Virus record (IMG/VR): IMGVR_UViG_3300032304_002551
Location: 1 to 30,883 of that record
Reading direction: 5' to 3' (one strand)
From: a virus
Length of the DNA stretch: 30,883 nt
In this document: positions 15,956-23,874 of the stretch, piece by piece
Position numbering within the stretch: position 1 is the stretch's first letter
Layout of the letters: each line of letters opens with the position of its first letter
The notes under the pieces: generated by a model
Told to the model about the DNA's origin: nothing
Seen by the model: the letters and a program-made list of their open reading frames with translations, nothing else
The model's database searches: none
Translations under genes and position numbers: made by a program

Positions 15956-17038
15956 ATGAAGCATATATTAAACATAAATCAAGAATCTGATTTTACTAAA
16001 CAACCACTTTTTTTCGGAAATGATGGTGGCCTTTCGATCCAGAGGTATGATAAGTTCCGATATGAGAAGATATTCAATATGTTTAAACAACATATTTCTT
16101 ATTTCTGGCGTCCGGAGGAAATTAATCTTTCAAAGGATAAAGGAGATTTTCAATCCTTGACTGAGCATGAGAAGTTTATTTTTACTAAGAATCTCGGATA
16201 TCAAATTCTACTTGACTCAGTTCAAAGTCGTGGTATTTCTAACTTGTTAAAATATTGCTCAAACCAAGAAGTTGAGTTATTTGCTAAGACTTGGGAGTTT
16301 TTTGAAACTTTACACTCATACTCTTACACTTATATTATTAAGAATATTTACTCTAATCCAAGTGAGGTATTTGATTCAATTATGAAAGATGAAGAAATCT
16401 TGAAAAGAGCTTCATCAGTAACTCATTATTATGATAGCTTGATTAATTCAATTCCAGAAGAAACTGAGTATGATAAGAAAAAGAAACTTTATTTGACTCT
16501 TGTGTCAATCAATATACTTGAGGGTATTCGATTCTATGTAAGTTTTGCTTGTTCTTATTGTTTCGCTCAAAATAAGAAAATGGAAGGAAACGCTAAGATT
16601 ATTTCTTTAATCAATCGTGATGAAAATCTTCATATGGGTTTCACTTCTTTTATTCTAAAACAATTTAAAGAAGAATGGGAAGAAGGATTTCAAAAGATAG
16701 TTGAAGAATGTGAGCCTCTTGTTTTAAAGATGTATGAAGATGCGGCTAAAGAAGAGTTAGAGTGGGCTGAGTATCTTTTCAAAGATGGATCAATGATTGG
16801 TTTGAATGCTGAGATTTTGACTCAATATATGAAATGGTTAACTAATAATCGTATGAAGATTATTGGATATGATTCGATTTTCGAGAAAGTTCAAAACCCA
16901 ATTACTTGGATTAATGTTTGGACCGGTGGTTCAACCCAAGTGCAAAATGCTCCACAGGAAACTGAGATAGATTCATATACTATTGGAGCATTTAAACAAG
17001 ATGTTGATGAAGAAAGTTATGATGAATTTTCTTTCTAA
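15956..17038 (+). CDS. nrdB: Class Ia ribonucleoside-diphosphate reductase, beta subunit
   Basis: 360 aa ferritin-like radical subunit. The di-metal ligands and radical Tyr can be read: Asp87 (LLDSVQSRG), Glu117/His120 with Tyr124 (FETLHSYSYTYIIKNI), Glu189 (ILEGIRFYVSF) and Glu223/His226 (NRDENLHMGF). Presence of Asp, Tyr and all ligands indicates a standard class Ia type. The acidic aromatic C-terminus (DEESYDEFSF) is the tail that docks in NrdA. It is separated from nrdA by the HEG at 14686, so co-expression must run through or around that gene. The start context is A-rich with no Shine-Dalgarno sequence. Confidence 0.95.
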   Translation: MKHILNINQESDFTKQPLFFGNDGGLSIQRYDKFRYEKIFNMFKQHISYFWRPEEINLSKDKGDFQSLTEHEKFIFTKNLGYQILLDSVQSRGISNLLKYCSNQEVELFAKTWEFFETLHSYSYTYIIKNIYSNPSEVFDSIMKDEEILKRASSVTHYYDSLINSIPEETEYDKKKKLYLTLVSINILEGIRFYVSFACSYCFAQNKKMEGNAKIISLINRDENLHMGFTSFILKQFKEEWEEGFQKIVEECEPLVLKMYEDAAKEELEWAEYLFKDGSMIGLNAEILTQYMKWLTNNRMKIIGYDSIFEKVQNPITWINVWTGGSTQVQNAPQETEIDSYTIGAFKQDVDEESYDEFSF

Positions 17039-17045
17039 ATATATA
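17036..17045 (+). promoter_or_regulatory. TAAATATATA box overlapping the nrdB stop codon
   Basis: The TAA is the nrdB stop. The box lies about 20 nt before the ATG at 17065. Confidence 0.35.
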
Positions 17046-17064
17046 CTTAAAAATTAAATAATTA

Positions 17065-18597
17065 ATGGAAAAAAAATTATTACCATATTTGGTAGTGATA
17101 TCGGCTCTGTCGGTATCACTATCAGCCGCTTTTTATTCAGTTACCGGGATTGGTAAGATGTTTTCAGGATCTTCGACTAATGTTATGATTATGATGGCAT
17201 CACTAGAGATTGCGAAATTAATTCTAGCTTCTCTTCTTTACCAATATTGGGGGAAATTAAATGCTTTACTTAAAACATACTATTTTATAGCTATTTTTAC
17301 ACTTATGGTAATAACGTCAGCTGGTATTTATGGATATTTATCATCAGCTTACTCTGAAACATCATATAAAGTAGAGAATGTTGATAAACAAGTGGGCGTA
17401 TTAGAAGTTAAGAGAAAAATGTTTGAGACTCAATTAAATGATGTTCGTCTTGAAAAGCAAATAATATCTGATAATATAAGTGATTTGACAAAGGGTCTTT
17501 CAAATAATACTCAGACCTTTAAAGATAAATCTGGTACTATTCTGACAACGACATCCTCGGCTAATAGAAAATCATTTGAATCTCAGTTAAAGTCCGCTCA
17601 AACAAGGAGAGATGAACTTTCTGTAAAAGAAACAGCACTAAATGATTCAATTACTAAAATTGACCTTCAAAAGTTAGATTTAGAAACCAATGCTGATTTA
17701 GCTGGTGAAATTGGACCTTTGAAATACATCGCAAGAATAACAAATACATCTATGGATGTTGTAGTCAATTGGTTTATTATTGCTCTGATGTTAGTTTTTG
17801 ATCCATTAGCAGTATCTCTGGTTGTTGGTGCTAACGTTATTTTCTCTGATAGAAAGAAAACGCAAGAAAAAATAGATTTATCTAAGCAAATTGATGATAA
17901 AATTGAGTCTTTTAAATCTCAAGAGATTGAGTTTGAGTCCAAAAAATTAGAATTTGAAAATCGATTAAAAGAAATTGAAGATAAAGAAAAAAGTTTGACT
18001 CAAAAAATTGAGAAAAGTGAATTAGATTTTAAAGAAAAAGAGTCAAAGTTAGAATCAGAGTATCAAGAAAAACTAAATTCTTTAGATTCGAAAGAAAAAG
18101 AATTATTTAATAATTATGAGAATAAAGAGAAAGTAGTTGAGACTTCTTTTCAAGAAAGAAAATCCGAACTTGAGGATAGAGTATCATCAAGAGAAAAAGA
18201 ATTACAGGATAAATTGAAAGAAGCTAACTTGAAGCTTGAAAAAATTCAAAAGGATGAGGATAAATTGAGAGATAAGATAAGAACTGAGGAAGCCAGATTG
18301 AAGAGATTTGAGATTGAACTTCTTGGTGAAAAGGAATCTATCAAAGATGAAAAAAAAGTGATTGTTAATCTTAGAAAAGAAATTGACAGACAGACAAAAT
18401 TAATTAAAGAGGATAAAAAGGATTTAGAACTTCAAGTTTCAAAATTAGAAGATATTAAAGAAGAGTTAGCTCAGAAAGAATCGCAAATTGAAGCGGCTAA
18501 AGATGAAGTTTTAAGGATTGATGAGGAAATTAAAGCATGGGAATCGCAACATTGGAAAATGAAACGAAATCCACCATCTTCAGCAATTTTAGATTAA
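17065..18597 (+). CDS. Transmembrane protein with long coiled coil, unknown function
   Basis: 510 aa. Hydrophobic segments lie at about residues 7-27 (LVVISALSVSLSAAF), 39-60 (VMIMMASLEIAKLILASLLY), 71-93 (FIAIFTLMVITSAGIYGYL) and 233-258 (WFIIALMLVFDPLAVSLVV). A coiled-coil-like stretch of about 100-220 lies between the third and fourth. From about 262 to 500 the sequence is a continuous charged heptad-type coiled coil (for example EKEKSLTQKIEK). The C-terminus is WKMKRNPPSSAILD. The architecture suggests a membrane-anchored protein with a long rod, either in the host envelope during infection or as a virion component. No enzymatic motif is present. A strong terminator follows. Confidence 0.75.
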   Translation: MEKKLLPYLVVISALSVSLSAAFYSVTGIGKMFSGSSTNVMIMMASLEIAKLILASLLYQYWGKLNALLKTYYFIAIFTLMVITSAGIYGYLSSAYSETSYKVENVDKQVGVLEVKRKMFETQLNDVRLEKQIISDNISDLTKGLSNNTQTFKDKSGTILTTTSSANRKSFESQLKSAQTRRDELSVKETALNDSITKIDLQKLDLETNADLAGEIGPLKYIARITNTSMDVVVNWFIIALMLVFDPLAVSLVVGANVIFSDRKKTQEKIDLSKQIDDKIESFKSQEIEFESKKLEFENRLKEIEDKEKSLTQKIEKSELDFKEKESKLESEYQEKLNSLDSKEKELFNNYENKEKVVETSFQERKSELEDRVSSREKELQDKLKEANLKLEKIQKDEDKLRDKIRTEEARLKRFEIELLGEKESIKDEKKVIVNLRKEIDRQTKLIKEDKKDLELQVSKLEDIKEELAQKESQIEAAKDEVLRIDEEIKAWESQHWKMKRNPPSSAILD

Positions 18598-18604
18598 ATT
18601 CTGT

Positions 18605-18638
18605 AAAAAATCCACATCTTCAAAAATGTGGATTTTTT
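18605..18638 (+). terminator. Rho-independent terminator after the coiled-coil gene
   Basis: ATCCACAT (18610-18617) pairs with ATGTGGAT (18626-18633), preceded by A-run and followed by T-run. It separates the gene from the RNA locus downstream. Confidence 0.85.
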
Positions 18639-18654
18639 GTTTTCATATATATTT

Positions 18655-19132
18655 TACTTAAACGGAAAAAATACTTAAAATTTTTAAACTTTTTTAGATT
18701 CTATCCTTATAAGTAAGACAAACAAAAAATCAGTAGTTATTCTGACTGTTACTTCGTATGGTTAATGAAAAAAACACAGTTGGAAAATTTTCTCTGGTAA
18801 TTTTGAAAAATATAGCAAACATAGCGATAGGTTGAGATACTTCGTATAACAATTACAACTATGATCTTCTGAAAGCTAACTCAAGCAATCAGATTAGCTC
18901 TGAACAAAGTTCAGATGTCTAACAAAAAGAGTAGAGAATCACACTTCAAGTGGTGAAGAAAATAATCATTTCTTCTAAATAAAAGATTAGGATAAGATGA
19001 AAATCCTTAAAACATCGATTGGAGTTTAGGAGAAATTCTTCAATGACAGCTCAGGCTAAATTATCTTGTTTGCTTTTTTATATTTCAAAAAGACCAGATT
19101 TAACAGAAATGTTTTATCTGGTCTTTTTTTTT
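18655..19132 (+). ncRNA. Candidate structured non-coding RNA upstream of the Ro60-like gene
   Basis: This gene-free stretch of over 500 bases lies between two terminators. No credible ORF is present. Several local hairpins can be paired by eye: ATAC/GTAT with GTT/AAC (18831-18850), AGCTAA/TTAGCT (18874-18899), CTGAAC/GTTCAG with an AAA loop (18900-18914), GAAGAAA/TTTCTTC (18955-18975) and TTAGGAT/ATCCTTAA (18987-19010). It ends in a strong terminator hairpin. A CATATATATT box near 18645 could start it; the 5' end is uncertain. ACTTCGTAT occurs twice (18751 and 18839). Its position just before a Ro60-like gene suggests a Y-RNA-like partner, since bacterial Ro proteins are often encoded beside Y RNAs. 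At up to about 475 nt it is much longer than Y RNAs, so another class of large phage RNA is possible. Confidence 0.55.
19087..19132 (+). terminator. Terminator of the candidate RNA, 29 bases before the Ro60-like gene
   Basis: AGACCAGAT (19091-19099) pairs with ATCTGGTCT (19116-19124), with an inner AACA/TGTT closing a GAAA loop, followed by nine T. Only about 29 bases separate the T-run from the ATG at 19162. The Ro60-like mRNA therefore depends on read-through, processing, or a promoter within the RNA region. Confidence 0.85.
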
Positions 19133-19161
19133 GTTAAAATTAAAAAATTAAAAATAAAGTT

Positions 19162-19632
19162 ATGTCACGTTTCAATCAAACTATCCAAAAAGGAAAAACC
19201 AAAACCGTAAATTATGCTGGTGGTGAAGCATACAAACAATCTAAAGAGTTAGAATTAGTTTCTATTCTCTTAACATCATTCGTGAGTGATACATTCTATC
19301 GTTCATCTAGTGATACATTAGATAGATTAAAGGCACTTCTTTCTGAAGTTGATCCTAAATTCGCAGCTAAGGCGGCTATTTTTGCTCGTGATAAATTCGG
19401 TATGAGAAGTATTACACATGCTCTTGCTGGTGAGCTTGGGAAGTACCTATCAGGTGAGGAATATGCAAAGAATTTTTATGAGAAAGTTGTTGTTAGGCCA
19501 GATGATATGACAGAAGTTTTAGCATATTATACACAAAATTGTGGAGAAAAGATTCCTAATTCAATGAAAAAAGGATTCGCAAAGGCTTTTGATAAATTTG
19601 ATAATTATCAATTGGCAAAGTGGAAAAATTAA
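19162..19632 (+). CDS. Ro60-like TROVE-domain protein, N-terminal fragment
   Basis: 156 aa matching the first part of a TROVE (Telomerase, Ro, Vault) domain. Segments are VNYAGGEAYKQSKELELVSI, FYRSSSDTLDRLKALLSEVD, KAAIFARDKFGMRSITHALA and FYEKVVVRPDDMTEVLAYY, ending KFDNYQLAKWK plus one Asn before TAA. In Ro proteins the helical repeat continues directly with a K-rich stretch and VDVVNLVHP; here that is in the next fragment at 20434. The TROVE ring binds Y RNAs and the 3' ends of misfolded RNAs. The stop codon is the TAA of the HNH gene's TAATATATA box. With no intein or intron remnants visible, the protein is probably made in two pieces. Confidence 0.8.
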   Translation: MSRFNQTIQKGKTKTVNYAGGEAYKQSKELELVSILLTSFVSDTFYRSSSDTLDRLKALLSEVDPKFAAKAAIFARDKFGMRSITHALAGELGKYLSGEEYAKNFYEKVVVRPDDMTEVLAYYTQNCGEKIPNSMKKGFAKAFDKFDNYQLAKWKN

Positions 19633-19638
19633 TATATA
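19630..19638 (+). promoter_or_regulatory. TAATATATA box of the HNH gene, supplying the Ro60 stop codon
   Basis: The TAA ends the N-terminal Ro60 fragment. The box and leader up to the ATG at 19656 closely match 8060-8084. Confidence 0.4.
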
Positions 19639-19655
19639 CAATAAAAAAATTGTGT

Positions 19656-20465
19656 ATGGAAAGGGATTACTTAATAAAATTGTATTATGAAGAAAATAAA
19701 ACACCTACAGAAATTGAAAAAATAACAGGATTGTCATTTTTTTATTATATGAAAAAGTATGACTTGAAATTAAAACCCACTTTTAATATTTCTATTGAGG
19801 AATTAAAAAAATTGTATTATGATGATAAATTGTCATATTCACAAATAGAAAAAAAATTAAAATTAAAAAGAGGAAGAATATATAGCTGGTTTAAGAAATA
19901 TGAAATTGAGCCAAGAAATCAATCTTCTTGTATGGAAGGAAGGAAATTTAGTGAGGAACATAAAGAAAAAATAGCTAAGTCAAATTCTAAACCACATACA
20001 GAAGAACGATGTATAAATATATCAAAATCTAAAAAAGGAAAAACTATAATAAGTGAGGAACATAAAGAAAAAATAAGGCAAAAGTTTATAGGTCTTAGAG
20101 TTGGTGATAAGCACCCTATGTGGAAAGGAGGACTTTCTATGATTAGAAATAGATTGCGACAAACCTATGAATATAAAAATTGGAGGAATTTAGTTTATAA
20201 GAGAGATGAGTTTATTTGTCAGATTTGTGGATCAATTGGTGGGAAATTAAACTGTCATCATATTGAAATGTTTAGCGATATTGTTAAGGAATATGAATTA
20301 AAGGAATATGATGATTATATAAATTGTGATAAATTATGGGATTTAAATAATGGAATAACATTATGTAAAAATTGTCATATATCGATAAAAGGAAAAGAAA
20401 AAGAATTAGAGCAAAATTTTAAAAAAATAATAAATGAAAATTATGAAAAAAACAAAATTATTTAA
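19656..20465 (+). CDS. HNH homing endonuclease interrupting the Ro60-like gene
   Basis: 269 aa from the ATG at 19656. The frame opens at a TTG at 19620, but the box and leader favour 19656. Order of domains: two helix-turn-helix-like repeats (ELKKLYYDDKLSYSQIEKKL then RIYSWFKKYEIEPRN), two NUMOD3 motifs (GRKFSEEHKEKIAKS, ISEEHKEKIRQ), and an HNH nuclease (WRNLVYKRDEFICQICG, KLNCHHIEMF, LWDLNNGITLCKNCH) with the zinc Cys pairs and catalytic His. The gene fills essentially the whole gap between the Ro60 fragments and overlaps the start of the second by 23-32 bases. It would cut Ro60 alleles lacking it. Confidence 0.85.
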   Translation: MERDYLIKLYYEENKTPTEIEKITGLSFFYYMKKYDLKLKPTFNISIEELKKLYYDDKLSYSQIEKKLKLKRGRIYSWFKKYEIEPRNQSSCMEGRKFSEEHKEKIAKSNSKPHTEERCINISKSKKGKTIISEEHKEKIRQKFIGLRVGDKHPMWKGGLSMIRNRLRQTYEYKNWRNLVYKRDEFICQICGSIGGKLNCHHIEMFSDIVKEYELKEYDDYINCDKLWDLNNGITLCKNCHISIKGKEKELEQNFKKIINENYEKNKII

Positions 20466-21414
20466 ACTTGTTGACGTTGTAAACTTGGTTCACCCAGTTC
20501 CAACTTCAAAGAACAAAGAAGCTCTTTCAAGCCTTATCTCTGGTGATTTGAAAAATACCAAAACTTGGGAGTCTATGTTGTCACAGGCTGGTCAACAAGC
20601 TTCTAATGAAGAAGAATTGGGCCAATTAAAGGCTGATGCTTGGAAAGAATTAATCTCTTCTAAGAAGATTGGAATTATGGCTGCTTTGAAAAATTTAAGA
20701 AATATTATAAACACTTGTCCTGAACTTACTGATTCAGTTTGTGAGTTAATAACTAATGAGAACTCAATCAAAAAATCTAGAATTTTGCCTTTCAGATTTA
20801 AAACTGCTTATGATGAAATTGAGAAGTTGAATTCTAAAGAATCTAGACAGGTCTTGTCGGCAATATCTAAAGCTTTAGATTTGTCTGTAATGAATGTGCC
20901 AAATCTAACTGGTGAAAACTTAGTTGTTGTGGATGTGAGTGGATCCATGAGTGGAAAACCATCAGATATTGCATCACTTTTTGCTGCTATTATAGCTAAA
21001 TCTAACAATTGTGATGTAATGACATTTGCAACTAAAGCTCAATATGTTTCTTTTAATCCAAATGATAGTGTAATCTCTATAAGAAATAGTTTCAAATTTA
21101 CAGGTGGTGGTACAAATTTAAATGATGCCTTCATTAATGCTAATAAAAAGTATGAAAGAATAATAATTTTGAGTGATATGCAAAGTTTTATAGGTCTCCA
21201 CACACCAGTCAGAGAATTGAATCAATATAAAATTAAGTACAATGCTAACCCTTACATTTATTCTTGGGATTTACAAGGATTAGGTAGTTTGCAATTTCCA
21301 GAAAATAATGTCTTTGCTTTGGCTGGATTCTCTGATAAAGTTTTTCAGATTATGGGAGTTCTTGAGACCGATAAAAATTCACTAATAAAAGAGATAAATT
21401 CTATTACACTATAA
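20434..21414 (+). CDS. Ro60-like protein, C-terminal fragment: TROVE end plus vWA-like domain
   Basis: 326 aa, or 323 from the ATG at 20443. It resumes TROVE with KTKLFKLVDVVNLVHPVP and continues the helical repeats (WKELISSKKIGIMAALKNLR, ILPFRFKTAYDEIEKL). A von Willebrand A-like domain follows, with a complete MIDAS: Asp167 in VVDVSGSMSG (DxSxS), the Thr in FTGGGTNLNDAF, and the Asp in IIILSDMQSF. Domain order equals that of Ro60/Rsr proteins. The two fragments add up to about 480 aa (human Ro60 is 538). Fragment 1 probably binds this piece non-covalently. Its 3' end overlaps the convergent HEG by 11 bases. Confidence 0.85.
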   Translation: MKIMKKTKLFKLVDVVNLVHPVPTSKNKEALSSLISGDLKNTKTWESMLSQAGQQASNEEELGQLKADAWKELISSKKIGIMAALKNLRNIINTCPELTDSVCELITNENSIKKSRILPFRFKTAYDEIEKLNSKESRQVLSAISKALDLSVMNVPNLTGENLVVVDVSGSMSGKPSDIASLFAAIIAKSNNCDVMTFATKAQYVSFNPNDSVISIRNSFKFTGGGTNLNDAFINANKKYERIIILSDMQSFIGLHTPVRELNQYKIKYNANPYIYSWDLQGLGSLQFPENNVFALAGFSDKVFQIMGVLETDKNSLIKEINSITL

Positions 21415-22273
21415 ATCTATCGGCATAATCATCACTTTCTCTATCGGAATAGATATAATTATCAAAATTTATAAATTGATTTATCCTTTCCGATAGAGAA
21501 TATATTGAGTGTTTTTTAATTTCCTTTTCCCATAAAACTAAACATCTCCAATCTACCTCTTCATATTTATTCACTAAAATATTAGGATCTTCATTTTTAT
21601 GCCAATAATCACCAAACACTTCAACACAGATTTGGAAATTTCCAAAAATAAAATCTGGATTTTTAAAACTACCATCTTTAAATCTTATCCATTTCTTCCT
21701 ATCCCCGGTATAGATTAGACCTAAACCCGAATACGAATCTAATACCTTCATTTCGGGCTTTGTGAATGAAGTTTTTGTTGATTGTAGTAATTTTATTTTG
21801 TGTTCCTCTGATAATTTTCTACCCTTCATTCCGTTAACATAATTTTTTGCTCTAATTTTTTGAGCACAGGATACACATAATTTTCTGTTAGTTTTTGACT
21901 TGATGTTATTACAAATCTGACAATTTGTATATTTGGTGTTTTTCAATTTACTCTTTGATATGTTCATTTTGTGTTCCTCGGACTTAGGTTTTTTTAATTT
22001 TTTAGAGTAATTCTCTATTGACTTATGATCCATTTTTTTCAGACCTTTGTTCCAAGTGGTGTGATTTTTATGTTTCACTCCTTTTTTGAATCCTATATTT
22101 TCATTATTTCTTGCATTATCGGCTAATTTTTTTGACACTTCATCTGAAACTATTTTACTATCTGGATACATTTTTTTATATTCTTGCATAGTAATATTGT
22201 GTTTTTTAAGATGTGTTGGACTAATCATCTCAAAAAATTTTTTACAAATCCGGCATTCAATTTTACTATTCAT
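21404..22273 (-). CDS. Free-standing homing endonuclease: zinc finger, NUMOD3 motifs and Vsr-like nuclease
   Basis: 289 aa. The N-terminus IECRICKKFFEMISPTHLKKH and NITMQEYKKMYP resembles the Ros/MucR-type zinc finger. NUMOD3-like helices follow (KSEEHKMNISKSK, GRKLSEEHKIKLLQS), with a CxxC knuckle pair between (NCQICN, CVSC). The nuclease is KPEMKVLDSY, NPDFIFGNFQICVEVFGDYW, then WRCLVLWEKEI, the same Vsr-like core as the 8084 and 14686 proteins but on a different DNA-binding scaffold. It converges on the Ro60-like gene with an 11-base overlap, so its target may lie near that gene's 3' end. No intron is present. Confidence 0.75.
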   Translation of the reverse strand: MNSKIECRICKKFFEMISPTHLKKHNITMQEYKKMYPDSKIVSDEVSKKLADNARNNENIGFKKGVKHKNHTTWNKGLKKMDHKSIENYSKKLKKPKSEEHKMNISKSKLKNTKYTNCQICNNIKSKTNRKLCVSCAQKIRAKNYVNGMKGRKLSEEHKIKLLQSTKTSFTKPEMKVLDSYSGLGLIYTGDRKKWIRFKDGSFKNPDFIFGNFQICVEVFGDYWHKNEDPNILVNKYEEVDWRCLVLWEKEIKKHSIYSLSERINQFINFDNYIYSDRESDDYADRFIV

Positions 22274-22285
22274 TTAATATTTATT

Positions 22286-23056
22286 TTATTGTAAATAATT
22301 ATCACCCAAGTATTCACCACAATCACCATTTTCATAATAATCTAAGGCACGTTCTAGTTCTCTTTTATCAAAGAATAATTGTTTTTTATCCTTATCGTAG
22401 GTTGCAACAGCGATTATCTCACTATTTGTCATAAATCCAAAAACAACATAGTCCATATCTTCGTAATCTGGATGAGCATCGATTAGTTTATTGGCATGGT
22501 TTTCTGGGATTCCATTTTCAATCACTTTTTTAATCACTCGTATATATGCAAGTCTTAAAACATTATCTAATTTTAGGAAATCTTGATAAGATTTACTAAA
22601 TTCATCAGATGTTATTTCCTTTTCGAAGATTATTTTCAAATCTAAGTCATCATAATCAATAGTATTGTTTCCGGCACCTTGGAATGGTATTTTATCTATT
22701 TCATATCTTGAAAGTTTTGTTTCCTGATCATGTGATATCCTTTCAGAAGTTTTTATAACCCAATCTAAATCAAAATTTTGCAATTTTAGATAATCTTGAT
22801 ACTCTTTAAATCCTTTTGGGTTTTTATATCGTTTGAATAAGTTAATATGTGTCACTAATACAAATGAATTATCGGTTATGTTTTTAATGAAATTTTGAAC
22901 GCTCCTAAATTGAAAATCTGTTTCATCTGATAGATCGTCTAGAAAGTCCTTTATATCTTCTTTCTTGATAGAATACTTATATTTTAAGTTTCTATACTCA
23001 TCAGATTCTTCAAAATGAATCTTAGACTCATTAAATTGTTGCCAAGATTTAATCAT
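22286..23056 (-). CDS. Unknown protein with aromatic leader
   Basis: 256 aa beginning MIKSWQQFNESKIHFEESDE. The leader resembles those at 5373, 25005 and 30473. The rest is acidic and alpha/beta mixed (RSVQNFIKNITDNSFVLVTH, DYVVFGFMTNSEIIAVATYD). No catalytic motif is seen. It follows the baseplate-like gene at 23842 in the same direction with a 15-base gap, so a structural or assembly role is possible. The start is supported by a TAATATATA box directly upstream on the minus strand. Confidence 0.65.
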   Translation of the reverse strand: MIKSWQQFNESKIHFEESDEYRNLKYKYSIKKEDIKDFLDDLSDETDFQFRSVQNFIKNITDNSFVLVTHINLFKRYKNPKGFKEYQDYLKLQNFDLDWVIKTSERISHDQETKLSRYEIDKIPFQGAGNNTIDYDDLDLKIIFEKEITSDEFSKSYQDFLKLDNVLRLAYIRVIKKVIENGIPENHANKLIDAHPDYEDMDYVVFGFMTNSEIIAVATYDKDKKQLFFDKRELERALDYYENGDCGEYLGDNYLQ

Positions 23057-23060
23057 AATC

Positions 23061-23069
23061 TATATATTA
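23061..23069 (-). promoter_or_regulatory. TAATATATA box for the 23056 gene
   Basis: On the minus strand the box ends 4 nt before the ATG. Confidence 0.35.
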
Positions 23070-23071
23070 AA

Positions 23072-23842
23072 TTATTTCCAAATCTTTTCTAAGTCAATTT
23101 TTGCAGTTACATCAATTATTTTAGTGTCTTTCTTGAGTGAATACCTACCAATATTAGAAAATGACTTAACAATTTTCCTGATTTTATTTTTATCATCATC
23201 AGTTAGGTCAAAATTGAATATTTGAATTAGGTTATCAATTTCAGAGAATGAAAGATAAGCTTTATGTCCTAAGAAATAAAGAAAGTCATAAGAATACTTA
23301 TTGTAGGCATCAGCATTGGGATCATCAGATTTACTTATTAAAAAATGTGTTAGTGAGTTTTCAACACCAATACAGGGTATAGAGTACTTAAATCCATCTA
23401 TTACAAATTCTTTTGTAACTGAATCATATGATTTAATTATTTTTCCATCTAACTTGGCATAGTTGAAGTTATTAGAGTCAAAGCTGATTATATCATCTTT
23501 GCCGATGGTATCATCAAAGTATTTGATTTCGATTTGTTTATTATTAGTGAACTTAACAATCTCTAAAAACAAATAAACAATATCAATGCTTTTAACATCA
23601 TGATAAGAATATTCTTTTGATAGTATAACATTCTTTTCGACAATTTTTTTAACTCTGGTAATTACTAAGCCTAAATCTTCTTTTTCGTATTGATATTCAT
23701 ATTCGATTATATCTTCAACATCAGCTTTTTTAATCCATAATTCGAAATCATCTTTGTAGAAAAGTCCTTGTGAAGGAAGTGTTTTGACATTGATTTTCTT
23801 TTGTAAATTAAGGATTCCTCTTACAATATTTGCTAAACTCAT
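23072..23842 (-). CDS. T4 gp26-like baseplate hub protein (probable)
   Basis: 256 aa. LPSQGLFYKDDFELWIKKAD near the N-terminus, followed by DIVYLFLEIVKF and a compact C-terminal half (YDFLYFLGHKAYLSFSEIDN), resembles the T4-type baseplate hub subunit family to which gp26 belongs. In those proteins LPS-x-G-x-FY and an adjacent charged strand recur. The length is slightly above T4 gp26 (208 aa). It would sit in the central hub of the contractile-tail baseplate. Assignment is by motif memory only. Neighbouring minus-strand genes (22286 and 23875) may be part of the same tail-assembly group. Confidence 0.5.
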   Translation of the reverse strand: MSLANIVRGILNLQKKINVKTLPSQGLFYKDDFELWIKKADVEDIIEYEYQYEKEDLGLVITRVKKIVEKNVILSKEYSYHDVKSIDIVYLFLEIVKFTNNKQIEIKYFDDTIGKDDIISFDSNNFNYAKLDGKIIKSYDSVTKEFVIDGFKYSIPCIGVENSLTHFLISKSDDPNADAYNKYSYDFLYFLGHKAYLSFSEIDNLIQIFNFDLTDDDKNKIRKIVKSFSNIGRYSLKKDTKIIDVTAKIDLEKIWK

Positions 23843-23874
23843 TCAGATAAATTTTCTTTTATATATTCAGAGAA

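Noticed and set aside
12340-17038. Inteins or introns in nrdA or nrdB, which are common sites in phages
   Set aside because: Both proteins read through without interruption and all catalytic motifs are collinear with normal length. Only the spacer carries a HEG.
18655-19132. tmRNA, RNase P RNA or a tRNA
   Set aside because: No tRNA-like acceptor or T-loop (GGTTCGAATCC-type), no CCA end and no recognisable RNase P core were visible. Only a covariance search would settle it.
19019-19210. A 63-aa ORF crossing the candidate RNA's terminator
   Set aside because: Its frame covers the terminator hairpin and overlaps the Ro60-like start. The composition looks non-coding.
19627-20450. A group I or II intron in the Ro60-like gene
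   Set aside because: Apart from the HNH ORF, fewer than 35 bases remain between the fragments, too little for a ribozyme core unless it lies wholly within the ORF. No conserved core sequence was seen.
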